Shown here: piece by piece, positions 46,861 to 57,253 of the stretch
Layout: each line of letters opens with the position of its first letter
How positions within the stretch are numbered: position 1 is the stretch's first letter
Assembly: GCF_002234675.1 (NCBI RefSeq)
Contig: NC_019868.2
Coordinates: 19,500,743 to 19,564,742 of the forward strand
DNA: 64,000 nt
DNA from: Oryzias latipes
Lineage: Eukaryota > Chordata > Actinopteri > Beloniformes > Adrianichthyidae
Reading direction: 5' to 3'
The notes under the pieces: model-generated
Told to the model about the DNA's origin: nothing
Databases searched by the model: none
What the model saw: only the letters and a program-made list of their open reading frames with translations
Position numbers and translations under genes: made by a program

Positions 46861-48322
46861 TAAAACTACACCAAACTATTTCAGCCCAACACCCACATGA
46901 GTCACAGGGGAGGGGGGGCACTTGGAAGGAGAGAGGTAACGTCAACTACCCCTTCATTTTGACAAAGAGTCAAAACATAAGTCATTTTCATTTCTGTATC
47001 CTTCTTTTCTTTCAAGAATCACACTTGGGAACAGAAAAAACCTTCTAGCACTGTAGTTTCTCTGGTACGAAGCACAACAAACCCATTTTATTATCCACTT
47101 CTTTAAAATTACATAGAATAATTAAGCTTAAGACCCAAAAACTAATGTAAAAACATCCCACTTCTGCCAAAAAGAGGACATAACTAATAAAATATCTTCC
47201 CAACTAAACCAAATATGAGTTCTTTTGTGTTTTTTATCGTTTGAAATTGATATTTTCCTTTTGCAAAAGCAAATTAATCCTCCGTTCATAAAGTTAAAGA
47301 GACAGTTTAGAGGATTAAAAGAAACATACAGTTTAACAGCAACAATAAATCAAAAGTGTTGGAATCCTCAGATGATGAACTACCTTTTTAAATACCAATT
47401 CTGTACCAATTCATTCAACTAAGTCAGCAGGCTGAGTCAACTCATTTCACCGTTTTTTCTAATTTACTGTCAGTCTACTTTATAGGAAACTTATGCTATT
47501 CTTTAAGGATTAAAAAAATACACTAACCATCTAACACTGTATAGACACAGTTACGAGCTTATATCGAAAGCTTTTACGTGATTTTAATAGGAGGGGTAAT
47601 TGAAGAGCATGCTGGGAACTCTTAAGACAGCAGCTAGACGTTTGCACAGAGAAGCAAGTAAGCTAACCGGACGGGGCAGTCCAAAATATCTGCTCCAACT
47701 CAAACGTTAGTGCTGCTACAATTTGATTTAATTCAAAAAGGCAAGTTAAGAACAAACAATTAGAACAGAAAAACAGCCGGAGGAGAAGCCAACTAAAAAA
47801 AAGTTGTATTGAAGTTAAAATAGCACTCATAAACTGAAGAACTGTGTCTCATAAACATACCTCTACCTCCTTGTATCCGCTAGACACCACAAGACGGGGA
47901 GTAGAATTTAAAAAATATTATATCCCCAAAAATTATCTACTTTTTGGGACTTCCTCTCGGCGTCAGGAAGCCGTTGAAGATCCCCCCCTTGAGCAGCATA
48001 TGCATTCTCCTAAAAAAAAAAATCTTTTACGGCGTGACACGTCACAAGTCACGTGGGAGGTGCTACACTGATATCTGCGACCGCGCCATTCGGTGCCAAA
48101 GCGAGCCTAGTTTCTCTGCAAATTACGTCTTTGACAAAAAAAACTGAAATGCTTGGGCTACAACCAGAAGGCAACAGGGAGAGTGGAGGGGGCGTGATGT
48201 TTGTTTGTCAGAGGAAACGCATGCTAAAAGAGCATGTCATGGCAATTTTCATTAAGTGATAAGGACACAAAGAAAGTGGGACAGATAACAAATTAGGATT
48301 ACAAACTAACTTTTATACTTAA

Positions 48323-48506
48323 CCATTGTGCTATATCTTACATTGACGTGTTCTCCCTACCATGATATATGGGAGAGGATTTCATGTAATCCAATGGACA
48401 CCGGTGAAGATCACAAATCATTGAAGAAAAAGGATTCCACGTACTGTCTTGTGGGGTCCAGATGACCCCACTCCCAACGTTAAAGTGCCTTGGATAACAC
48501 AAGCGT
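48323..48506 (-). mobile_element. TTAA-flanked MITE, copy 2 (degenerate)
   Basis: It is flanked by TTAA at 48319-48322 and 48507-48510. The termini are decayed (CCATTGTGCTAT; GGATAACACAAGCG). The interior shares CATGTAATCCAATGGACACC and GTGGGGTCCAGATGACCCCA with the family. It is missing part of the left end. Confidence 0.75.
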
Positions 48507-48946
48507 TTAAAAGTAAACAATATGGTTATATTTTTTGATTTAGAATACATTTTGATTTTTAAAGATGTATTTTGTTTTAGAACAGAAGAAAAACACAAAT
48601 AAAACCCTAACCCTAAGTTTTGGTGACTGTTCTATGGTAAGACTTTTTTAAACCAAATTAAAAAAAAAACGTTTATATGTATTTTCAACTCCCTTTTTCT
48701 TTGTTTCTCCCTCTCTGCTTTTAGTTCTCAGTTTTTTGTTTCAATTAAGTTTTCGCTGCTGAGCTGATAAACTGATCCAAATTTGACCCCATACTATTTT
48801 ACTGCCAGAAAATATATACTAAATGTAATAAAGGCCCCTATAGATAAATTAAAATCATGGAAAGATGACTTATCACTAAATATTAATGAAAACGATTGGA
48901 CAAGGGGATGTTGTAGTAACAGTCGACTGAGAATACTACAATTTAA

Positions 48947-49151
48947 CCCTTGTGCTATCTTAGATGACCCCATCCTTACATTGATGTGTTCTCCCTACCA
49001 TGACAAAGGTGGATAAAGGTGGAAAGCTTTCATGTAATCCATGGACGCCAGTGAAGATCACAAATCATTGAAGAAAAAAGGTTCAGAGCACTGTCTAGTG
49101 GGTCTAGATGACCCAACTCCCAATGTCAAAGTGCCTGGGATAGCACAAGGG
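48947..49151 (+). mobile_element. TTAA-flanked MITE, copy 3 (intact, 205 bp)
   Basis: Perfect TTAA duplications (48943-48946 and 49152-49155) bound CCCTTGTGCTATC and GATAGCACAAGGG, an exact inverted pair. It contains no coding capacity. TTAA targets and CCC ends suit piggyBac-type mobilisation. Confidence 0.88.
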
Positions 49152-49388
49152 TTAAATGGTTAATGCGTTTGTATACTACACAAGTGCAACTAAATAAATA
49201 TAATAATAACATACCAGATGTTTGTGCAAAATGTGGATTTAAAGGCACATTGAAGCATTGCATGTGGGAGTGTCACTAAATACAAATCTTTTTGGAAGAA
49301 GTTAAAATTACAATAGAAAAAATAAGCTCGAAACAATCCTGTGGATGTCTCTGTGTCTATTTTAAATACACCTGACAGGCAGCCTTTG

Positions 49389-49434
<46 letters not shown>
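49389..49434. repeat. (AAT)n microsatellite
   Basis: About 15 AAT units precede TTGATACTTTATTTATCCCA, a repeat tail. Microsatellites often arise at such retroelement 3' ends. Confidence 0.95.
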
Positions 49435-49435
<1 letters not shown>

Positions 49436-50673
49436 TGATACTTTATTTATCCCACAATGGGGAAATTCTTCCCTGCATTTTGATGGGTAAAAAAAAAGTA
49501 AAAAAGTTACTTAAAAAAAAGTAACTTGGTTTACTTTTAACAGCAGCACATCATAGACACCACATGCTAGTTTCTTTCAAAATAAAATACACCCTGTGCC
49601 AAATAAGATTCTCCTGCTGCAGCAGATTGAATCGAATTAGAAAATGCAATAAAGCCAAACATGTTTTTTTTAACTATCATTTGCCTTCATCTTTTTTTTC
49701 TCCTGTTACTTCTGATTAAACAGGGCAACATTTGTGTAGAATCCAGTTTTAAAAAAGAAACCTACTCATGAAAAAGGCAAACTTTTAACAACTTTGCCTC
49801 CTAACACCAACTAGACTCTGATTTGCAGCAGAAGTCAATAATATGTGCCTCAAGCGTATTCTAAAACTAACCAGCTCTGACACTAGATTAAACCTTTAAC
49901 CGAAAACCTGCGAAAGAGGGTCTAAGGGCAGGGATGCCCAGTTTAGTTTAGTCTGTTTAGTTAGTTCAGTTTAGAATTTTCCCATTGAATTCTATGTACT
50001 CATGATCCTTTTGATTTTAGCCCACGAAGCCCATTGAGACGACTGTTTTCAGAATCAGAAATACTTTATTGATCCCACACGTGGGAAATTTGTGCAATTT
50101 GTGTGATCATAAAAGAAAATAGAATTATATAAAAACAAAATAAATATAAACAAATAAGGTGGTGTAAATTTAAAAAACTATTTACAAACATTACAGGCAA
50201 AAATGTGGGCTATACAAATAAAATTGAATTGAACCATCGTTTTGCTCAGTTATCTGACATGTTGAAAATCTAAACATAATTGACATTACTTAAGTAAACA
50301 AATTTAACCAAAACTGCAAAACCATTCAAACTGCCTTTTTGGTCAATTCCATGTATCGCCAGCAGATGGAGACAAACTCCAACAAACGTGGGAGCTCCGG
50401 GTTGCTGCCGTTGTTCTATCATGACAGTATTGGAGAAATCATGAATCACCACCGTAGGCCTTAGCTTGAAGCCTTTTGTTATTGTTTGTTACATACGGTT
50501 TATTTGCTTATTGTGGTTTAAGCAGTGTCTTGCCAAGATTAGTTGGTGGCTCAGTCACTACTTCAATCCAGATTTTCAATCCTGTAGAACTCCGGTATAG
50601 TTTTTTTTTTTTAAAGCTTGCTGAAGCTACCGGGCTTGCTTTGTTAAACTAACTTGCACTTTTTTTGTAAAAG

Positions 50674-53504
50674 ATGGCTGACAACGGAGCACACCCGACT
50701 GAAGAGGACCCGGCTGCAGCTTTTCTGGCCCAACAAGAGAGTGAGATAGCGGGGATTGAAAATGATAATGACGGGTTTGGGGCGCTGGAAGACGCGGACA
50801 GTGTCCAGGCGTCTCACCCGCAGACCGTAAACTATGGTAAGTTGATGTCTGAGCTAATGCTAACATTAGCTAGCATTCAAACGTACTATTTATCTGGTTT
50901 GTTGAGCAAATAATTGCAGCGATTTTGATAAACTGGCCAACAAATCACCCCATTCATATGAAGCGCAATCACAATTTTATGAAACAATGAACAAGTTTAA
51001 AGTTTGTAATAGTTGAATTGCTTTTTCTCCAAAAATGAACACAACTACTAACGTTAGCTTTGTAGCTTTGCTAGCAGATGCAAAATGGTTTGTTTTTCAA
51101 ACCGGAGACAGTTAGTTAGCCATAATTCAGTTTAACATCCACCTGTTTATGTCAACATATGTCAAATGTAATTAAAAACTGTGATAACTTTCAACAAATG
51201 TGTCGAACATGTTGTTTAAGCTAATTTAAATGACATCTTCTTAGCACTGCTACTATACTCTTGACGTGTAATGTCAATTTCTGTAACCTCTCAAAGTTTT
51301 TGTCCAATTTTCCATAAAACATTTAGGCTTATTAATGTCATAAACCCGTCCATCATTTGTAACTTGAATAGAAAAATATATTTGTTTAAAAAAGAGACTA
51401 AATAAGTGTAGAATCAATGTGTATAACTACTACCTCATCAGATGCTTCCCTGGCTTTTGTTTAAACTTGAACATTTTTCTTTTTATAAGTCTGTGGAGCA
51501 AAGATGAAATCAGTGCCCAGACAGGTACTGCTTCATTCCTGATGTCTCAACCGTTTCAAGAAGTTGATACTGAAGCTAACACTCAGTTCAGTCTAGAGCG
51601 GGCTGAAGAAAGGAGCGACTTCCAAGGAGACGGCTTTCATTCAAATCTTGATTCATTTCTTTTCCCATCATGTTAGAAGGCTTTGAAGAGGAAATCGCTG
51701 CAGTAAATGGAGAAATATTTCAGGTGAGCTGAAGTCTTTCTGTCTTATAAAAGGCCCGTCTCTTTGTATCGTCAAACAGCTGTCGTATTTTTGGATGACA
51801 AGATTCCCGCACATAAAGTCATGAATTCTTAGAATTTAAGATTTGGTTTCATCATGAATGATCCTTGATGTGCTGTGTGCGATTAAGCAAATGCTTCGCT
51901 TTGTTCTTAAAGGAGTCCAATGGCCCAACTGACAGCTATGCAGCCATCGCCCAGGTGGATATTCAGAGACAAGAACCGGAAAGTTTACGCAAGTGGAGGG
52001 AGGAACAGAAGGCCCGCCTTGAAGCATTAGGTCAGTATGAGTTGTTAGAACTTGTACGAAAATTACAGTTTCAACACAGTTTTACTCTTCTATCATATAG
52101 CTTTTTTTTAAATTATTATTATAATTTTTTTCTCACCAAACTAGACTCAGCCTCTAAGGCAGCAGAGGTAGAGTGGAGGGAGAAGGCCAAGAAGGAGCTG
52201 GAAGACTGGCATTTACACCAGAATGAGCAGATGGAGAAGAATAAAGCCAACAACAGGTGAGGGTCGGTCCCTTCCTCTGCTGACGTGCAAACAGGTTACG
52301 CCTGTTAATGAAACTTTACTTAACACTAAAGCTTTCCATTTTATAACCAAAAGATGTTCAGAAAAACGCTGTTGTTCTCAGATGAAATGATCCTTAGAAT
52401 GAATCTGTGGTCATAGACTCTTAGAATCAGTTAAACATGAATTACTTTTTTGTTTAATGTACAGAACTGGATTTTTATTTTGATCTATATACACCCACAA
52501 AAACTGCATCAAGTGTTCCTCATCTTGTCCCAAGTTAACCTTTTCTTCTCTCACAATTTCCAACAGACTCTGTCCATCTCTGGCACGGTATCATTCTGCA
52601 TCTGTAGCTCAATTATTGTGCTTTGTTTGTTTTTTGTTTTTCCCCTCAAAGCACTGACCGACAGTTTTCTGATGAGATATTAATACCAAGAAACAAACAC
52701 AGGAAGCTGCTGGAGTTGAAAGAATGCAAACAGCAGAAAGGACATGTTCCTTGTTATACTACGGCTCTTTGAAACAGACATTTGCGATTGTGAAAATTTG
52801 AATTCTAATTACATGTTTTAATATTGAGCTATATGAAAAACCTCCTCATCAGAGCTCGTGTCAGTTCTTCAAAATCACCCCCCTAACTTTTCTCTCACTC
52901 TAACTGCTCTCCCCTCCCTCTCTTCCTGCCTTCTTGCCTGCCCGTGTGCTAGGATTGCTGACAAGGCTTTCTACAAACAGCCCAACTCTGATGTTATAGG
53001 CCTTGTGTAGGTTTAGAACCCTTCTGCTTTTAATATTGTCTGCTCTAGCCTCTCAAGTTACCTTATGCATGCCCTCACCTTATATTTCTTAGACTTAGGT
53101 AGTGTTTCTTGCATTTTTTATTTGACTATTGTTGAAACTAGCGAGTGTTTTTGTACGGAATAAGGATGATGGCTTTTTTTTTTTTCTATCTAATGTGTGT
53201 GGTTGACCGTAAAAATGCATGTTTTCATATCTTTTTACATTTAGAGTGAGTGAGTTTTGTGTGCTTCACATTTAAATACATAAATGTAATCCTGCAAGGT
53301 CTTATTTTTTATCTTCCGTCTTTGGCTTTCAGAGCATCGGAAGAGGCTTTCCTGGCAGAAACTGACAGCGACGCGCCGGGGTCTGAGTGGGAGCGGGTAG
53401 CCCGTCTCTGCGACTTCAACCCAAAAACCAACAAGCAGGCGAAGGACGTGTCTCGGATGCGCTCGGTCCTCATCTCTCTCAAACAGACGCCTCTGGTTCG
53501 CTAG
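50674..53504 (+). CDS. cltb: Clathrin light chain (cltb by position)
   Basis: Six exons, 50674-50836, 51677-51723, 51913-52030, 52145-52256, 52953-53006 and 53333-53504, join in phase to 221 residues (203 without the 54-nt exon). The N-terminus has the invariant EEDPAAAFLAQQESEIAGIE motif, which in the family binds regulators such as Hip1R. A central heavy-chain-binding helix follows (SLRKWREEQKARLEAL; WREKAKKELEDWH). The C-terminus is RVARLCDFNPKTNKQAKDVS then RMRSVLISLKQTPLVR. Light chains coat the triskelion hub and modulate assembly and actin links. The start is the first ATG in the frame (AAGATGG). The C-terminus is closer to CLTA as I remember it, but the higd2a neighbour and the single 18-codon insert point to CLTB. 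Confidence 0.85.
50837..51676 (+). other. First intron of cltb
   Basis: The donor is GTAAGT and the acceptor CATGTTAG. A long open stretch at 51497-51667 abuts the next exon, but it is not in phase with exon 1. Confidence 0.7.
52953..53006 (+). CDS. cltb: Neuronal-type alternative exon of the clathrin light chain
   Basis: This 54-nt exon with phase 2 at both ends encodes IADKAFYKQPNSDVIGLV. It matches the brain-specific insert of CLTB (IADKAFYQQP... in mammals, from memory). The acceptor is GTGTGCTAG and the donor GTAGGT. Skipping preserves the frame, joining NN-R to ASEEAF. Confidence 0.85.
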
Positions 53505-54749
53505 AGCAAATCCAGTCCGTTCTCTGCCTTTGTTTATTTTTAACCTCACATCTGCATTAAGAGAAATTTGTATTTCTCATGAAACAAATCCTGTTACCTT
53601 TTTAAAACGTCCTGCCTTTTATGTCTTCTACTGTATTCTAATAGTATATTTAACCTGGCACTTAAGAGATATGATATACTGTTACATTATCCTTTAAATG
53701 GTCAATTTGATAACTATTTAACTAAAAAAACATTTCTTTTTCTCCATTTAACCTTTCAAATGACTTCAATGCATGTCAAGTATACACAGACTACAGATTG
53801 TAACCACTTTTTTCTCCACCATAAACCACTTTGGTAGCCAAACAAGATTAATCGCCACATATTTTAAAAAAGACACACATTTCATTCACAAATATAAGCT
53901 TGTGGCCTTTCTGATCCAGCTTTTAATTCACTAGAAGTATTCAACCAGATGTTTCCAGTTGAAAATTCAACAAAATTTGAGAGAATAAGTTGTTTTTATT
54001 TATATATTTATCCTAAACAAATTTGCCACAGACTTGTTTTGAAAATATTGGATCATTTTCTTTTACATTTTGTTACTCATCTACTTAAAAGTGCATTTTC
54101 CTTTCTTACTTAGCCCAACATTTTGGGTTTTTTTGGTAGTTAAAGTGTAAGTTTTAGCAGTGACATCTATACATCACTTCACAAGTTGCCTGTTTGGACA
54201 TAATGAATATTAAAGCAACGATTGTCTAAAAGGGAATTGGAAAAAAATAAAAACCTTTTGTTCACCCGACTGTCTTCAATATTTTCCCGGTATTTAATAA
54301 TTCCTCACAGACATGGAATTCCTTATCACACTTTATTATGGTAATGTCTAGAGGAGTTATTCACATTCAAAGTAAGTCTGGCAACACCACAATATGTAGT
54401 TTAATGCCAAACTTAAGGCAAATTTCAATCTGGGTAGTTTTAACATCCCAACTCAACATTGTGTTGAGTTTTATGCCACTAAACATTTTATAATCAGACA
54501 GATTCAAAGTTTGCTTTAAAACCCAAAGCGTATTTTCACTGTTTCAATCATTTCAGGAACCTCACTGCTACAGCAGTGATGTTAATCCCAGTTTGCTCAC
54601 TTATTGGGATTAAAAGAGAAACCCATTTGCTTCAGGTTTCAAGCAAAACATGTTCAAACTTTTTAATATAGAAGGTTTTTACAAAATACGACTCTGAACC
54701 CGTTTGTTCAGTTGGCTTTAAGGTTACATTTCGCCGGTCTGGCCCATCC
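53505..54749. other. Converging 3' UTRs of cltb and higd2a
   Basis: The plus-strand AATAAA at 54246-54251 could end cltb. The minus-strand AATAAA (54332-54337) could end higd2a. If both are used, the transcript ends lie within about 100 bp. No other gene is seen. Confidence 0.5.
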
Positions 54750-55440
54750 TCACGGCTTGGGTTTCACAGCTGTGGCAAAGACGCCCACGATGATGGCAAC
54801 AACAGTGAAGCCCTGGGCAAAGATGCGTCCCCTCATCAGCAACTGGGATTGTCTGGTCTTTCCTTGGTGGAAAGCGCGGAGGCCGTACATCAGGGCTCCT
54901 GCTGTTCCCAAACAGCCTGGAGGAGATGACAGACACAAACAATGACTAAGGGAAAATTGCCTTTAGGATGACATGCAGTTAATGGGAGCTGAGCATGCTG
55001 GTGAGGGTGGAATGACAGAAACTACATAAATAAAAGTTGATCTTATTTTGAAATCTCATGAATTTAAATGGACATCACAATTACTTAAACATTAAGTTCA
55101 CCTAGTCCTTTCCGAAAATGTACAATTTATCGACTTTTTATTCCAACAATATTAACCCCTAATATAAAGATCACAACACTAAAGGGACACCATTTATTAG
55201 TGCACTTGTAGTTGTATAATTTCCGTGTGCAGTGAGTGTGTTCTCCTTGTGTAACTCACCTATGGGGACGAAAGGGTTCTCCTTGGTTTTCCTGATGAAT
55301 TTCTCTTTGAAAGTTTCATCCTTGATTTTCGGGGAAGGGAAGAAGCCTTCAATGACAGGAGGTTGCGAAAGGTCAAAAGGCATGGGCCCAGACGGCGGTG
55401 CCGGAGACTGCGGCGCCGCTTGTGTCGATGCAGCCACCAT
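54750..55440 (-). CDS. higd2a: HIG1 domain family member 2A
   Basis: Two exons (55260-55440 and 54750-54916) encode 115 residues. The HIG1 domain begins at SQPPVIEGF and ETFKEKFIRKTKENPFVPIG. Two membrane segments follow (CLGTAGALMYGLRAF; GFTVVAIIVGVFATAV) joined by a basic loop (GKTRQSQLLMRGRI), and the protein ends VKPKP. HIGD2A is an inner mitochondrial membrane protein that assists cytochrome c oxidase and supercomplex assembly. The ATG at 55440 has a strong context (AGTATGG). An in-frame upstream ATG at 55482 would add 14 residues (MCNRKGCVKAVDAS). Length is close to the human protein. Exon 1 ends in a split Gly codon. Confidence 0.88.
54917..55259 (-). other. Intron of higd2a
   Basis: This 343-bp GT-AG intron (donor GTGAGT, acceptor CTCCTCCAG) holds nothing else recognisable. 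Confidence 0.85.
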
Positions 55441-57253
55441 ACTTGCATCGACTGCTTTGACGCACCCCTTCCGGTTACACATTTCCGTAGTTTCAAAATA
55501 AAAGTTTTGCCTTTCTAGAAAGGTGAAACATGTTTGTGCTCAATTAAAAGAATATTTAAAAATAAACAAACATGCAGCTTTTTTTAATGTATCCAGATTT
55601 TTTTGGCTGATTCGACACAATTGGCGTTACCATTAAACTGGTTTTAAAAAGCTATTTATTTTATTATATTTGGACTTTTGTAAAACTTTCAAAATGGTAT
55701 AAAGCAACAAATACATTTAATTTTGTTTTGCAAAAACCTTTTAATAGTTAATAATGAAAATAAATTCCGTTTTTATAAGAAAAAAACAATATTTTGCATA
55801 CATCCACAGAAAAGCTGGAAAAAAATGCATAAATCATAATACAAATACATAAAAGAAAATGTTTTTTTTCTTGTCTACTTTGAAACTTTCTAATTTCAGC
55901 AACTTGTCGTAAAAAAACCGGGGGAATGTAAACAGCCGTTTTAATAGCTTAAGTTTAAAAAAATTATGGGATGTTAAACACCACTATTGCATTTTTTTTT
56001 GGAAAACTTTAGAAATGGTATCACTAGAAATTCTTAGTGATACATTCACATTTTCAGACTTACAAATTTAAAAATGAGTTTATAGTTTGTAGAAAGAATG
56101 ATCCTAGGATGTCATTGCAATGTATCACCACTATGTGGCAGTGTTGTGTAACATGTTGCTAAGAAAACATCTTAATCCTTGTGCTTTCTTTTTTTTCCAA
56201 CTTTATTGAACAAAGTGTTAACATACAAAATCCAGCATAAAAACCCTTGTGCTATCTTAGATGACCCCACCCTTACTTTGACGTGTTTCCCTACCATGAC
56301 AAAGGTGGATAAAGGTGGAAAGATTTCATGTAATCCATGGACACCAGTGAAGATCACAAATCATTGAAGAAAAAAGGTTCAGAGCACTGTCTAGTGGGTC
56401 TAGATGACCCAACTCCAAATGTTAAAGTGCCTAGGATAGCACAAGGGTTACAGCCGAGGACTTGAGATGCTTGATCCTTTATTATAAAAAAACATGTATT
56501 GTGGCACTTTTATGGTGCAGATTATTGATAATGGATCTGTACAAAATTCTGCATTTTTGAAAGTACACATCCATAGTCCTTAAAAATTTTAATGAATTTG
56601 ATGCCAAAAAGAATCTGCAGAACAATATAACCTTTATTTAGGTTTCAGAAATGTTAATGTGAGAAAATAAAAGGATGCAAGGAAGATAATGGTTTTTTTT
56701 CAATCTTTTTATTGAATATTAAGGTAAATATTTCACATTAATACAGGCTACATAAAGTAGAGCCACTATACGACATGAAATTTACTCTCATTTTAACCCT
56801 TTTTAGTATGTAAACAATTATACATGTATTTACCACTCTAAAAGGTTCTGATTTCTCTCTTTAAGTAATCATCATCTAGATCTGGGCCGAGTTTAAATAG
56901 CTACTTCATGTTGAGACCCCTGTATCCCAAGAACAATGTATGTGGGTTTAAGTCATATTTGCTAAACTACGCAGAGAATGGATCCTGGTGAACAGGAAAT
57001 CGCGCCCGTCTGTTCGCCTCGTCAGGACTTCGATAACAGCTCTAGCCCAATTTCCTTCATGGGATAGGCACATGAAAGAATGGTGAACTGAATTCCCCAT
57101 TCTTCAGCCAATGCTCTGAACTCTTAGGTCTACTGAAGTTAACAAGTACTTTGTATCATTTTTTTCCTTTGTCTCCTTCGGTCATTCTCATCAGTTGGTA
57201 GTACATGTTTGTTTTGTGGGTCATGCTGTGTGCGGCAAATGTTTGAACTCGGT
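55441..57253 (-). other. higd2a upstream region and ankhd1 3' UTR
   Basis: 55441-56690 is AT-rich spacer with one TTAA-type MITE (56244-56447). From about 56690 to 57253 the sequence is the likely ankhd1 3' UTR, with a minus-strand AATAAA at 56708-56713. I see no EIF4EBP3-like gene, which lies downstream of ANKHD1 in human. Confidence 0.5.
56244..56447 (+). mobile_element. TTAA-type MITE, copy 4
   Basis: This copy is 204 bp, with exact CCCTTGTGCTATC and GATAGCACAAGGG ends, and is very similar to copy 3. The flanks (TAAA/AAAA on the left and TTAC on the right) are no longer intact TTAA. It lies between higd2a and the ankhd1 3' end. Confidence 0.85.

Larger units (their letters stand above)
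46861..50673. other. Intergenic region between divergent pdlim7 and cltb
   Basis: It contains two TTAA MITEs (48323-48506 and 48947-49151), the (AAT)n tract, two retroelement-like tails (49436-49480 and 50050-50090) and a CAAATAAAATTGAATTGAA tail near 50214. A GC-richer patch at 47860-48140 includes CACGTGGG (48053), but I cannot assign it. No gene is seen. Confidence 0.6.

Noticed and set aside
47844-48259. Overlapping plus-strand frames in a GC-richer patch
   Set aside because: They are short, overlap in different frames and match no family I know. They may be repeat or promoter sequence.
48604-48616. CCCTAACCCTAA telomere-like unit
   Set aside because: Only two units occur, which is expected by chance in AT-rich DNA.
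51497-51667. Long open frame in cltb intron 1 running up to exon 2
   Set aside because: It is not in phase with exon 1 (one leftover base) and stops before the exon 2 sequence. The peptide has no light-chain resemblance.
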